Positions 1 to 11,355 of a stretch of 64,000 nt of DNA are shown here, in pieces. Source of the DNA: Chinchilla lanigera. Lineage: Eukaryota > Chordata > Mammalia > Rodentia > Chinchillidae. The position numbers and the translations under genes are program-made. The first letter of the stretch is position 1. Every line of letters begins with the position of its first letter. The notes below the pieces were generated by a model. The model worked only from the letters and a program-made list of their open reading frames with translations. It did no database searches and was not told the origin of the DNA. The stretch spans positions 5,122,931 through 5,186,930 of the forward strand of contig NW_004955484.1 of assembly GCF_000276665.1 (NCBI RefSeq), in the 5' to 3' direction.

Positions 1-893
1 TCTAAATTGTTTCAAGTATTATAGCCATTTTAACAATTTCAATTCTTTCAATCCATGGACATATCTTTCCATTTATTTATATTTACTTTAAGTATTTTCA
101 TCCATGTTTTATAGTTTGGAGTGTATGGATCTTTCACTTACATGTGTCAACCACCTGCTTGTTTTTCCTCTGCTCTCATACTAGAATAAACACAAAAGGC
201 TTTGCTGGCCTCAGGTGATGTGGGTACAAGTATTTATCTTCACCAGCAAGCAAACAATCCGTTCTACAACTGTAGACACCAGCTGGGTATCCTCTGCTTT
301 GTATATCTTGATACTATTTATCTAGAGATATCATCAAATCTCATAGGATGGCCACCCTCTCCCACTTCAGATGCCAAGCACTAACCCCAGATTGTTTTAC
401 CTTTGCTTCTGAATGACTGGCTACAAATCAAGACTCTTACACCTCCTTCCTTAGATTTGATTAATTTGCTTGAGGAGTTCACTGAAGCCAAGGAAACACT
501 TACATGGAAGAGCTGCAAAGTTTCCAGACCCCCTTCAAGTGCATTACTTACCAGGAACCTCCTTGTTTTCAGTTACTTGAAGCTTTCCAAACCCTTTCTT
601 TTTGGGTTTTTATGGAGACATCACTACATAGACATGATTGCTAATAGACTAGGTGGGGAAACCTCTGAGGTCTATTCTTGGCTTCTCTGTGCAGCAGAGG
701 ATATAGGGCAGGACCTCTCTGGAACAAGGAGGATCTTATGACTACTGGAGAAGGGTTGGTCAGAGAATGTCTTTGTGATTAGCTCCAGGGAAGAAAGGCA
801 GAGGCAGATTAACTTTTCTATGTTTCTATGGCCTGCCTTAGAGAGGGAGTTACTAGCCAGGAATCATGAGTAAAAACCTAAAAATACCATATC
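1..893. other. unassigned non-coding DNA
   Basis: No recognisable gene or well-defined repeat. The longest open frame (403-741, +) has no recognisable domain and no supporting splice or promoter context. The part around 540-650 vaguely recalls an old mammalian LTR-type repeat, but I cannot name it. Confidence 0.5.
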
Positions 894-905
894 CTCCTGG
901 GTTAA

Positions 906-997
906 TTTTTTGTTTTCTTTTTGCACGGCAGAGGACTGAAGCAGGGACTGGTACAGGTTAGACAAATGCTCTACCACTGAGCTACATACTCAGTCCT
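906..997 (-). mobile_element. ID SINE, diverged
   Basis: Reverse-strand tRNA-derived ID SINE: a T-rich start (A-tail complement) is followed by the inverted tRNA-like head containing CTACCACTGAGCTACAT, the complement of the A-box region. It is flanked by a perfect 12-bp target-site duplication, CTCCTGGGTTAA, at 894-905 and 998-1009, which fixes its limits. The body is well diverged from the young copies elsewhere in the window, so the insertion is old. Confidence 0.85.
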
Positions 998-1009
998 CTC
1001 CTGGGTTAA

Positions 1010-1310
1010 GTTTGAATATTATATTCTTTTTGATGCTACTATAAATGGGATATTTTTCAGATTGTTCTTAGTGATAGATACACAGTGACTTTGATTGTTT
1101 TTTTTTTGTACTGGGAATTGTACTTGCGACCTCACACTTCCCAGGCATTGTGCTACTGAGCTCTATCCCTAGCCCTACACAGTGATTTTTGTATCTTGCA
1201 ATTTCACTAAATTGCTTAACTATTTCTAATAGTTTTTGTTAGTCTTTAGGGTTTTCTTTCTACATGATCAAGACATCTTTAAACAAAGACAAATTTACTT
1301 GTTTTCATAT
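1010..1310 (-). mobile_element. L1 ORF2 fragment
   Basis: Short minus-strand L1 piece. Wording such as GATGCTACTATAAATGGGAT and, after the ID insertion, TCTAATAGTTTTTGTTAGTC and TCTTTAGGGTTTTC is the reverse complement of the middle of L1 ORF2. It ends close to where the 3' end of the next L1 begins, so that L1 may have landed in it. Non-functional scrap. Confidence 0.65.
1089..1175 (-). mobile_element. ID SINE inserted in L1 fragment
   Basis: Minus-strand ID SINE: T-run at 1097-1107, then an inverted tRNA-like body ending TATCCCTAGCCC. A perfect 10-bp target-site duplication, TACACAGTGA, lies at 1079-1088 and 1176-1185. The L1 text continues on both sides, so the SINE is younger than its host. 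Confidence 0.88.
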
Positions 1311-3540
1311 ATATTATTAGTATACATTATTTTTTATCAAATATTTGATTTCATTGTGGCATTTTAACAAATGGATAGAATATATTTTGAGCACCCCCTT
1401 TTCCCTCTCTTATATCCTCGTCAATCCTTTTGTTTATTCTTTTCCTCTTGTCTAATAATAGTCTCCTTTCTTTCATGTCATCTTTTTTTCCTACAATACC
1501 ATATATTAGGGAAAACGTGATAATTGTTTGAGTCTGGCTATTCTGCTTAACATGATGATCTCAAGTTTCACCCATTTGCCTGCAAATGACATAATGTAAT
1601 TGCTCTTTATGGCTTCCGGTTTCATGTCTTACCTACTGTGAACTGTGTCACCATAAACATGAGTATTAGGTATCTCTACAGTATGATAACTTCAATTCAC
1701 TGGGTTATCTGGTAGAGATTAGTATAGCTGGATCACATGGTAGTTCTATTTTTAGTTTTTTTGATCAACCTCTGTACTAATTTCCATAGCAACTATACTG
1801 ATTTACATTCCAGCTGTGCATAATAGTTCCTTTTTTCCTGCATCCTTAACAGCATTGTTTTTTGTGTTCTTGACGGTATTCCTGATTGGAGTGAGATGGA
1901 ATCTTAATGCAGTTTTGAGTTGCATTTCCCTAATGGCTAGAGATGTTGAACATTTTTTCATGTAACTGTTGGCTAGGTGTATTCTTCTTTTGAGAGGTGT
2001 CTGTTCTGTTCATTTGCCCATTTTTGGTTGAATTTTTTGTCCTTCTGAAGTTTTTTTGGATATTAATCTTCTGTTGGTAGAGTAACCAGCAAAAATTTTC
2101 TCCTATTCTGTAAACTGCCTCTCCACTCAGTTGTTTGCTCTGCAGAAACTTTTTAATTTGATGCAATCTCATTTGTTGATTCTTGCTATTTCCTGAGCTA
2201 CTGAAGTTTATCAAGAAGTCATTGCCTGTGCCTATGTCTTGAAGTATTTTCCATATTTTTTTTATCAGTTTCAGATCTTACATATATCAGGAATATTAGC
2301 CTTTAATTTATAAATTTACTTTTCTTGTAGAATCCTCATTTGGATTTAGTATCAGGGCAATGCAACCCTCAGAAGCTTAGATGTGTTTTCCCTATTTCTT
2401 TTTTGAATAGTTTGAGAAAGACTGGCATTAATTTTTTAAATGCTTGGTAGAATTCACTAGTGAAATCATCTAGCCTTGGGGCCTTACATTGTTGGGAAGC
2501 TTTAGGTTACTAATTCTATCTCCTTACTGCTTACCTGTCTTTCTGCATTTTTTTTTTTTTAATTTCTTTGTGGGTAAGTTTTAGCAGGTTGTATGTGTCT
2601 GGAAATTTATCAATATCTTTTAGATTATCTAGTTTACTGTCATATAATTTTTCATAGGAATTCCTCATAGTCCTTTGTATTTCTCTTGTATCAGTTGTAA
2701 TGCTTCTTCTTTGATTTATAATTTTCTCTCCATATTTTAGTTAGCTTAGCCAAAGATCCATCAATTTTATTTATGTTTTCCAAAAGGAAACTCTTTTGTT
2801 GATCTTTTTCAGATCTCTTTATTTCTTTTATATTTATTGTTCCCTTCCTTCTGCTAAATTTTAGCTCAGTTTTTTTTTTTTTTTCTTTATTGGTTCTTTG
2901 AAGTATAAAGTTAGGCAGTTTGTCACCTTGTTTTCTTAATGTAAGTATACAGGCATTTAGTGATAGAAACCTCCCTCTTAGAAAAGGTTTTACTGTATAC
3001 TACACATTTTTGTAGTTTTGTTCTCATTTCATTTTTTTCATGGCAGTTTTTAATTTCCCTTTTGATTTTTTCCTTTGACCCTATGATTGCTCATGAGTGT
3101 GTGGTTTGATTTCCACATATTTCTAAATATTATAATTTTTGTGGAACTATCTATTCTTTATTGTTTATTTCTCCCTTAAATTTTATTGGCTTTATATATT
3201 TAGGTGTTCCAACACTGGGTGCATATATATTTACAAATGTTATGCCTTCTTTTCATTCTGCTAAATGCCCTTTCATTTCAACTTGAAAACCTCCCTCAGC
3301 ATTTCCAGTAGGGCAGGTCTACTGGTGAAGAACTGCTTCAATTTTTTCCTTCTACAAAACACTTTATCTCTTTTGTTTCTGAATGACAAGTTTGGTAGAT
3401 AAAATATTCTCGGCTGGTATTCTTGATTCTCTTAGCATTGTAAATTCCATTCTTTCCAGGCCTATAAGACTTCTGCTGAAAAATCCACTGACAATCTTAT
3501 GGAGGGTCCCTTCTATGTCATTGGTGTTCTCTTTCTTTTT
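1311..3540 (-). mobile_element. Old L1 (element A), 3' part
   Basis: Left arm of an old minus-strand LINE-1. From left to right it shows inverted 3'-UTR/ORF2 C-terminal text (TTTCCATAGCAACTATACTG near 1782; GAGATGGAATCTTAATG near 1893), then inverted RT-domain text near 2340-2900, then text from nearer ORF1. Internal material seems lost near 2280-2330, where ORF2-end text jumps to RT text. Many stops in all frames; dead. It continues in short form at 3771-3845 and then from 8385, after younger L1 insertions. Confidence 0.8.
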
Positions 3541-3770
3541 TTTTTTTTTTTTGTATATTTCTTTTTTTATTTTAAAGAGAATAGTAAATGAAATAAACAA
3601 ACAAAAGTAGAACAATAGCAGCATACCAGTATCACAAACACAAACAAATCAAAGCAAGATCATTTAAAGTGATACAGGGTTTCAAGACAAAATAATACAA
3701 ATTAACAGTGGTTGTTACATTACATATCGCTATCCTCAACTATGTTGCTCAGATTACCAGATGTAAGAAT
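3541..3770 (-). mobile_element. 5'-truncated L1 3' tail
   Basis: A short insertion inside L1 A. It begins with a T-run (poly(A) complement) and then TTTTAAAGAGAATA, closely matching the 3' end of the L1s that start near 34,900 and 41,330 (shared: TTCAAGACAA or TTCAAAACAA, AAATTAACA, GTTGCTCAGATTACC). About 230 bp of L1 3'-UTR, non-coding. Confidence 0.6.
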
Positions 3771-3845
3771 GTTGTTTTCTTGCTGCTTTCGAAATTCTCT
3801 GTCTTTGTTGTTAATTTGGTACTCTGTTGTAGTAGTGTATAATGA
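3771..3845 (-). mobile_element. L1 A, middle fragment
   Basis: CTTGCTGCTTTCGAAATTCT and the following bases continue the L1 A text interrupted at 3540. The next expected words (AATGTGTCTTGATGAAGACC) appear only near 8398, so this 75-bp island separates two insertions. Confidence 0.5.
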
Positions 3846-5470
3846 TTACATTCTTGTGGGGCCTTGGTACATGTATATAACACATATTTTTAAAAAGTCC
3901 TCCCACACTCTCACCCTGTCTCACTTCTTAGTCCATTTTCTTTATCCATTCCACATATACATTGCTTCCAAGATTTAACTAATGTGAATTGTGCTGCTGT
4001 AAACATGGGTGTGAATGTATCACTGTAATGTAGCATCTTTAACTCTTTTGGGAAGACACTGAGAAGGGGAACAGCTGGGTCAAATGCAATTTATATTTTT
4101 AGTATTTTGAGGAGTCCCCATACTGATTTCCATAATGACTGTACTAGTTTGCATTTCCACTAACAATGAAGAAAGGTTTCTTTTTCCTTTGTGGCCTTAA
4201 CAACATTTGTTATCTGATTTTGTGATAACAGCCATTCTTTCTAGAATAAGATGGAATCACGGTGTTATTTTAATGTGCATTTCTCTAATGGCTAGAGATA
4301 TTGAACTTTTTTTTCATGTATCTAAAGACCATTTGTAATTTTTTTACTGAGAAGTGTCTGTTCACTGCAGTTGCTCATTTTTTTGATTAGGTCTTTTATT
4401 TGGTGAGGTCTTTAAAAAATTTTTGTTATATATTTTAGGTATTAGTCCTCTGTCTGAGGAATAGCTAGCAAAATTCCCCACCATTTTTATAGGTAGTCTG
4501 TTGATGCTGTTGGTGGTTTCCTTTGCTGAGCAGTTTTTTATTGTGATATAACACTATTTGTTGATTCTTGGTGTTATTTCTTGTACAATTAGGGTTCTAT
4601 TCAGAAAGTCTTTGGCTATGCTAATGTCTTCAATAGTTTCACCTATTTTTTTCTTCCAACAGACTGTTTCTGTTTTAATATTTGGATCTTTGATTTTAGT
4701 TTAGCACATGGTAAGAGATTTTGGTCTAGATTCAGTCTTCTGCATATTGATAGCCAGTTTTCCCAGCACTACTTGTTAAAGAGGCTCTTTCCTCTAGTGC
4801 AAGTTTTTGGTCCCTTTGTCAAAGATCAATTCACTGAATGTCCTGGAATTGTTTTTGCATCCTCTAACTTGTTCTACTGATACACATATCTGTTTTTTTG
4901 TCTATACTATGTTTTTTTTTTTTTAAACTACTGTAGCTTAGTAGTGTAATTTGAAGTTTGGACTTGTAATGTCTCTTGCCTTGCTCATGTTGCCTAGGAT
5001 TTCTTTTGCTATTCTATGTCTCTATTGATCCCATACGAATTTTAGGATTGTTTTCTTTAGTTCTGTGACGAATGCTGTTGGTATTTTGATTGGGATTGTG
5101 TTAAATCAGTATATCAGTTTTGGAACTATGGCCAATATTTTGACTATATTGGTTCTGCCTATCCAGGAACAGGGGATATCATTCCATTTTCTGATGTTTT
5201 CCTCTACTTCCTTTTTCAGTATACTATAGCATTCACTATAGAGGTATTTTACCTCTTTGGTTTGGTTCTTTCCTAAGTGTTTTATTTTACTTGATGTTAT
5301 TGTGAAAGGTATTTATCTCTAGTTCTTTCCGGGTGAATTTATTATTGGTTTACAAGAATGCTCCCGATTTTTGTGTGTTGACTTTGCATCCTACTGTGCT
5401 ACTAAATTTGGTTATTAATTCTAGGAGTCTTTTGGTGGAATTTTTATGGGTCTTCTCTGTAGAGGACCAT

Positions 5471-5482
5471 GTTATCCACAAA
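5471..5482 (-). pseudogene. L1 B RT active-site motif, mutated
   Basis: On the minus strand these four codons read F-V-D-N where active L1 reverse transcriptases have F-A-D-D. Flanking residues (SLF before, LY after) support the alignment. Losing one of the paired catalytic aspartates would by itself kill the enzyme. The alignment is by eye. Confidence 0.6.
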
Positions 5483-5877
5483 TAATGATAACTTGATTTA
5501 TTTCTGTCCTATACATATCCCTTTTATTTCTTTTTCTTCCCTGATTGCTAATATTTCAAGAACTCTACTGAAGAGTAGTGGTGATAGACGTCTTTTTTTG
5601 TTATTGAGTTTAGAGGGAAAGCTTTCAGCTTTCCCATTTAATATGATGTTGGCCATTGGTTTGTCATAAATGGCTTTTATGAAATTGAGATAAGTAAGGT
5701 CTTTCTATACCTCTTTTACTCCGGGTTTTTATCATGAATAAATGTTGCATTTTGTCACAGGCTTTTTCTGTGTCAGTTGAGATTGATCATGTGATTTTTG
5801 TTCCTGCTTCTGTTCATGTGATATTGTATTTATTGATTTATGAATGTTGAATCATCCCTACATCCCAGGGATGTATC

Positions 5878-6144
5878 CTACTTGATTATGGTGTATGATC
5901 TTTTTGATGGTTTGTTGTATTCGGTTTTTCCAGTATCTTGTTGAGGGTTTTTTGCAGCAATGTTCATTAAAGAGATTGACCTGTAGTTATCTTTTTTTGG
6001 TGAATCCACTTCTGGTTTTGGAATCAGGGTGACTGTTGTTTTCAGGAATGATTTCGGGTATATTCCTCCCCCTTTTATTTCATTAAAGAGCTTCAGGAGC
6101 ATTGAAGCTTTTCTGATGTTCTCGTAGAATGTCAGTGAATTCAC
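5878..6144 (-). pseudogene. L1 B ORF2 RT fragment
   Basis: An 88-codon open stretch with the recognisable N-terminal RT block of LINE-1 ORF2: [23 protein letters not shown], the counterpart of the usual ...NYRPISLMN..., with the conserved proline replaced by serine. In life ORF2p copies L1 RNA at nicked chromosomal DNA. This is only a fragment of a roughly 1,275-residue protein, flanked by stops and frameshifts, so it is a relic. Confidence 0.85.
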
Positions 6145-6289
6145 TGCGGACCTGGGCTCTTGTTAGTTGGCAGTTTTTTAAAATTACTATTACTTCAATC
6201 TCATTGCCTGATATTGAATTATTCAAGGTTTTTATATCTTCTTGGTTCAGCTTGGGTAGTTCATATGTATTTAGGAAGTCTATCCATTT

Positions 6290-7535
6290 ATTCTTTTATA
6301 ACTTTATATTTTTATTAGTACATATTTTTCATACATATTGATCACATTCATCATAGGGAATGTGCACCTGTACATACTATATTTTAATTCTTTTTTCCCC
6401 ATTCCCCTCCCCTCCCTTCAATCTTTCTTTGCTTTTCCACTTACAAAAACAAAAGCTTTGTTTCCATTTTTCCCTTACCTTTTTTTTTCTTTTCTTGCCC
6501 TTCCCTTCCTCCTATCCCCTACCTTGTTCACCTTCCCATTTGAACATGTTCTTCCTACTTCCTAGTGTTTATCCTCTATTATGCTCCTTACTTACCCTTC
6601 AGGTTTCTCATGAAAGAGAAACAATGTGATTTTTAAACCTCTGTATCTTATTTGCTTCACTTAAGATTATGGTCTCAGGGTGCATTCATTTTTTTTACAA
6701 ACCACTCAAGCTTATCCTTCTTTATGGCAGAATAGCACTTCATTGTATATATAAAAAACACATTTTCTCTCTCCATTCATTGATGGGGATATGGGTTGTT
6801 TCCAAGATTCAGCTATTATAAATTGTGCTGCAAAAAATGGATATGCATATATAACTATGGTATGATGCTTTTAACTCTTTCAGGAAGATACCTAGCAGGT
6901 GAACACCTGGGTCAAAGGGACCCTCTAGTTTTAGTTTTTTGGAAGAATTGCTATACTGATTTCCATAGTGGTGGCACCAGCTTACACTCCTACCAGCAAT
7001 GGAGAAGGGCTCCTCTTACTCCACAGAACATTTGTTGTTGGTTGATTTCTCGATGATAGCCATTTTTTTCTGGAGCGAGATGGAATCTCAATATTGTTTT
7101 AATTTGTATTTTGCAAATGACCAGTGATGCTGAACATTTTTTCACATACTTACTTGCTTTTTGTACTTCTTCATTTGAGAAATGTCATTTCAGATGCCCA
7201 TTTTTCAATTGGGTCTTTAAATTTGGGGGGTCTGATTTTTTTTTTTTTTAGTTCTTTATATTTTCTAGATGTTAAGGCTCTGTCTGAGGAGTAACTAGTA
7301 AATTTTTTTTTCCCATTTTGTGAGTTGTCTCTTCACTCTGTTGGTGGTTTCTTTTGCTGTGCTAAAGCTTTTTTAATTTGATGTGATCCCAATTGTTGAT
7401 TCCTTATAATATTTCCTGTGTGACTGGGGTTTTGTTCATAAAGTATCTGCTTACACTCATGTCTTCCAGAGTTTTACCTATTCTATATTCCAACAGATTT
7501 AGTGTTTCTTTTTTAATATTTAGATCTTTGATCTA
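6290..7535 (-). mobile_element. L1 (element C), 3' segment
   Basis: Third, nested minus-strand L1, inserted in L1 B. It begins with an A/T-rich tail complement (ATTCTTTTATAACTTT), runs through a pyrimidine-rich inverted 3'-UTR (about 6390-6600) and into the inverted ORF2 C-terminus. At about 7535 the text switches strand. Outer duplication: TCTATCCATTT at 6279-6289 and 7941-7951. Confidence 0.85.
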
Positions 7536-7940
7536 TCTTAATAGCTGTACTTCCAAAAATATTATATAGATTTAATGCAATCCCAATCAAAATATCAATA
7601 GCATACTTCACAAAATTAGAGGAAAAATCCTAAAATTCATATGAAACCAGAAGAGACCTAGAATAGCAAAAGCAATTCTTGGCAACAAGGGCAAAGCAGG
7701 GGGCATCACAATCAGTAATTTAAAGTTATACTGTGATAAAAACAGCATAGTACTGGCAAAAAAGCAGACCTGAGGATCAATGGGCTAGAATAGAAGATGC
7801 AGAAACAACTCCAAGCACATTCAGCTACCTTATCTTTGAGAAAGGGGCCAAACATCTTCGCAGGAGAAAAGACAGCCTCTTTAATAAATGGTGCTTAGAA
7901 AATTGACTTTTAACATCCTGAAAATTGAACTTGACCCACA
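7536..7940 (+). mobile_element. L1 C, inverted 5' segment (twin priming)
   Basis: Plus-strand ORF2 text (TTTAATGCAATCCCAATCAA, AGACCTAGAATAGCAAAAGC, TAATAAATGGTGCTTAGAAA) follows directly on the minus-strand 3' segment. It ends just before the ORF2 position where the 3' segment begins (the DLNIKKETL region), so together they cover adjacent parts of one L1. That is the signature of twin-primed L1 integration. The frame contains stops. Confidence 0.85.
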
Positions 7941-8384
7941 TCTATCCATTTCTTTGAATTCTTCATTTTATTGGAGTGTAGGTTCTCAAAATCCATTATG
8001 ATTTTACATTTTTCCCTTCTAATTTTATTGATTTATGTCTTTTCTTTCCTTTTTCGGTAAGATTTCCTAGGGGTTTTAAAAATTTTGTTTATTTATTCAA
8101 AGAACAAGATCTTTGATTCATTAATTCTTTGTATTGTTTTTTAGTCTCAATTTAATTAATATGTGCTCTCATTTTAAAATTTCATTCCTTGTACTAGCTT
8201 TGGATTTGGATTGTTCTTGTTTCCCTAGGAACTTGAGGTACATCATTAGGTTATTTGAACTTGCCCTGTTTTTTGTGATGTGGGATTCACAGTCACAAAC
8301 TTCCATCATAGGACTGCTTTCATTGGATCTCACAGGTTCTGGTATGTTGTACTGGCATTATCATTTGAGTCTAGGAACTAATTT
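7941..8384 (-). mobile_element. L1 B, continuation
   Basis: L1 B resumes at the second copy of TCTATCCATTT. Inverted ORF2 text such as AAAGAACAAGATCTTTGATT and TGTACTAGCTTTGGATTTGG continues the RT N-terminal/linker region. The right edge is uncertain: somewhere between 8,230 and 8,385 the text becomes L1 A again. Confidence 0.65.
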
Positions 8385-8522
8385 CTTCCTTGACTTTAAT
8401 GTGTCTTGATGAAGACCTCTTTATGCTCTTTATATTTGGATTTTTGACACTGCATGGACTTTAGCGTTCATTTCTCTGTCCAGATTTAGATTTTCCTTGC
8501 TCTACTACTTATTGGAATGCCT
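8385..8522 (-). mobile_element. L1 A, continuation
   Basis: ACTTTAATGTGTCTTGATGA and the following GAAGACCTCTTTATG pick up the old L1 text left at 3845. This places the whole L1 B + L1 C block as an insertion in L1 A. Confidence 0.6.
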
Positions 8523-8738
8523 TATATCATTGTGAGGGGAGTACTAAGGGTTGAACCCAGGGCCTTAATACTGAGCTAAATCCAGTATTAAAGGCTGGAT
8601 CCCAGCCTGTTTTTTCTTTTATGAGACAGGGTCTCATTAAGTTGCTCAGCTGCCCAGGCTAGGTTCAAACTTGCAATCTTCCTGCTTTGTCTCCCAGAGG
8701 GTTGGAATTACATGTGTGCACCACCACACTTGGCACTA
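8523..8738 (-). mobile_element. B1-ID composite SINE
   Basis: Minus-strand dimeric SINE. The left part (GTTGAACCCAGGGCC, then CTGAGCTAAATCC) is the inverted ID half. The right part (GAGACAGGGTCTCATTAAG, TTGCAATCTTCCTGC, ACATGTGTGCACCACCACAC) is an inverted B1 monomer without the 29-bp internal duplication. Such B1-ID fusions are known from several non-mouse rodent families. Inserted into L1 A. Confidence 0.82.
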
Positions 8739-10100
8739 TAATGGATATATTGATTTAACTGTCCCATATTTCCATAGGCTTTCTTTTCCTTTTTTCATTC
8801 TTTTTCTTTTTGTTCTTATGGCTGGATAATTTCAAATGATCTATTTATGTTTGCTGATTCTTAAATGAGAATGAGTTTGGTGTTAAAGATTTCTATTGAA
8901 TTTTTCAGTTCCTTCTATTCATCAGCTTCAGAATATGATTCCTTTTTTATAAAAATGATTTCTATCTCTTTATTGAACTTTTCACTTTGTTCATGCATTG
9001 TTTTTGAGATTTTGTTTAGCTGTCTGTGTTTTCTTATATTTCACTGAGTTTAAGATGATCATTTTTGAATTCTTTGACAAGTTATCCATACATCTCAATT
9101 TCTTTCGGGTTAGCCACTAGAGTTTTATTTTTGTCCTTTGGCAGTAGCATGTCTCCTTGTATCTTCATGCTCCTTCTGTTGTTTTCCTCACATTCAAAGA
9201 AGGAGCCTGTTCCTCCTCTACTGATTGCCTGAGGGAGAAAAAGACCTTCACTACTACTCAACCTTTACTATGGACGCACCTGCTCCACTTTTCTTGTTAT
9301 CTTTCAGGAGAGAAATCATAATTGTGTGCCTCCTCTCAATTTACAAAGACAAGATCAATGCTGAAAGTCTATCATTTATTTTCCCTAGGGCAGTGCCTTG
9401 GTGTTCAAGGTTTAGTGCTCATTCAGAAACCAGTAGAGTCAGTCTGGCTGCTAAGACACACAACTGTGAGTGTATCTGTGTACTCTCCAGATGAGGGAGG
9501 AATAGGATTCTGGGGGCACATAAAGGCTGATGGCGATTCATGGGCAGATTTCTTGGTAGAGTCCATAAACTGGTTTACTGAATTTGCTACTGGCTGTTGA
9601 GAACTGTGTGCCAGTTACTGTGAACTCTTGCCCCTTCTTCCTGCTCCTAGCTGCACCAGATGTTTCAGGCATGAAGAGTCCTTCAGTGTTCTGCGTGGGG
9701 CCAGACAGAAGCGAACTCTTCTGCAACATCTTATAATATTGAACAACCCAGGCTTTCATTTTGCTGTCATATTTTTCCCATATGGAAGAGATAGTGGGCT
9801 GAAGGGATCACTTTTGGTACCAAACTATAGCGTTTTGGTGAGGGAAACATGGGCCAGATGAAAGTGTTTTTTTATCCCCTTCACCACATCTATGCTCAGA
9901 GTTTATGCCCCACCAGTATGCTGGAGCCTCTTAGCTACCATGGCTCCCACAAAGTTATTTTCATCCATGGGTGGCTATGAACATCGATGTGTTCATGGAG
10001 GGATACAAGTCAAAACCTCCTATTCTGTGGTCTTGTTGATGTTACACTGCCTAGATATTTGCATTGCCCAGCAAGATTCACAGGCTTCTTCATGAGAAAG
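8739..10100 (-). mobile_element. L1 A, ORF1 and 5'-UTR part
   Basis: Continuous match to inverted ORF1/5' text of old L1M-type elements (TCCATAGGCTTTCTTTTCC, ATGATTTCTATCTCTTTATT, TTTTGTTCATGCATTG-like words, then GAGGGAGAAAAAGACCTTC). The part from about 9,240 is less AT-rich and probably the 5'-UTR; the short open frames at 9225-10,217 lie in it and are not genes. The 5' edge near 10,100 is approximate. Confidence 0.7.
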
Positions 10101-10157
10101 AAAAACCTAACTATTTTTGATGTATTTTTTCATTGTCCCAAATTTTTATCAATATTG

Positions 10158-10175
10158 AAAAACCGCAGTTACTTT
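10158..10175 (+). other. MADE1/mariner-like half motif
   Basis: AAAAACCGCAGTTACTTT matches 17 of 18 bases of the inner terminal-repeat text of the MADE1 (Hsmar1-derived) MITE as I remember it. The matching left half of the 80-bp hairpin is not visible, so this may be a decayed half element or a coincidence. Confidence 0.3.
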
Positions 10176-11309
10176 CATCTTGCAATTGGGCACTGCCAGT
10201 ATTACAAAAAGGAATGATGTAGATGATAAAGTGAATACTTAGTTGATACTTCACTTGAACTTAACTAAAATTGGTTTAGCAACCAGTTGTGGGTAACTTT
10301 ATTTTCCAAAGAGGAAGTTATCTTCATATGTTACATACTTGTGTCAACTCCCCACAGTGAATGTAATCATTATGTATTATAAACATGTACAGTAAAAATT
10401 TAAAAAATAAATCAAATCACTGTAAAAAACAATAAAAGTTGCTATTCTCTGAAATTTTCTGTTTCAAAGTTTTCCCAAGATGGAAGATATTAATGAAACT
10501 TACTCTGTGGATATTATGCATGAATGACTATGTGTATAGTTATCATATTTTAAATATCTTATCTACCAAGTTGATTGGAACTGGTTAAAGTGTAAAAAAT
10601 CAAAGCTAACTTTTGTCAGAAGCAAATCTATATGCTCAGAAGGCAAAGAGTGAATGTCAGAAACAAAACTGAGAAAGACATTAATCAAGGTGATTTTCAA
10701 ACTTTAGAGACCAAAAAACACTCCGTAATATTAATGAGTGCTTCTCTTCCTAGGATGTACTCTTCTCTGACGATTTGGATTTAGAATGAACTTACAAAGT
10801 AGCTTCATACATGAAACTATGATGTACTTATGCTTGATGTTTTGTGTAAAGATCTGGAAACTTAAAAACATTATGCTAAAGGTCACTAAAATCAAGGAGG
10901 TCAGGGAATAGGGAGATACTGTAAACTTGAAACAATGAGGATACCTTGGTCTGGAAAACTGAGAATAAATGTCCTGCACCAAATCCTAGAATTAGGGTAT
11001 CTCTAAAAGCTTGAAAGTGGTAAACACAGATCATATCTGATGAGATGAAATTAAACAGAGAATTTGACATGCAAAGTAAGGTTTTAGAAATTATTATTTC
11101 AAGAGTAAAAATTAAATAGTCTTTAAGATGATCTAAACAAACAAATGGATACTAGGTTCATCACATGTTAATAAAGGGAGGCTAGGATGTTCTAATAACA
11201 GAGCACTACAGTGCACCCCATGTGAAGTCAGAATACTCAGACATTGTCAATAATGAAGTGTATATTGTTATAAATGTTATTTGTACTCTTCCTCGATTTT
11301 CAGTGGAAA

Positions 11310-11355
11310 ATATCTATATCTATATCTATATCTATCTATCTATATATATATATCT
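11310..11355 (+). repeat. TATCTA/TATC/TA microsatellite
   Basis: Compound simple repeat: ATATCT units, then TATC, then TA, all within about 46 bp. Confidence 0.95.

Larger units (their letters stand above)
3846..6289 (-). mobile_element. L1 (element B), 3' half with ORF2
   Basis: Younger minus-strand L1 inserted in L1 A. Left to right: inverted 3'-UTR, ORF2 C-terminal region (near 4120-4450) and the reverse transcriptase domain (about 4700-6280). It breaks at TCTATCCATTT (6279-6289), and the same 11 bases recur at 7941-7951, where L1 B resumes; a third L1 lies between. Frames are broken by indels and stops. Confidence 0.82.

Noticed and set aside
403..741. 112-codon plus frame
   Set aside because: No recognisable domain, no promoter or splice context; length is within chance for 64 kb in six frames.
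9225..10217. Cluster of short open frames resembling exons
   Set aside because: Within the ORF1/5' portion of L1 A, on the opposite strand; no conserved domain and no splice pattern.
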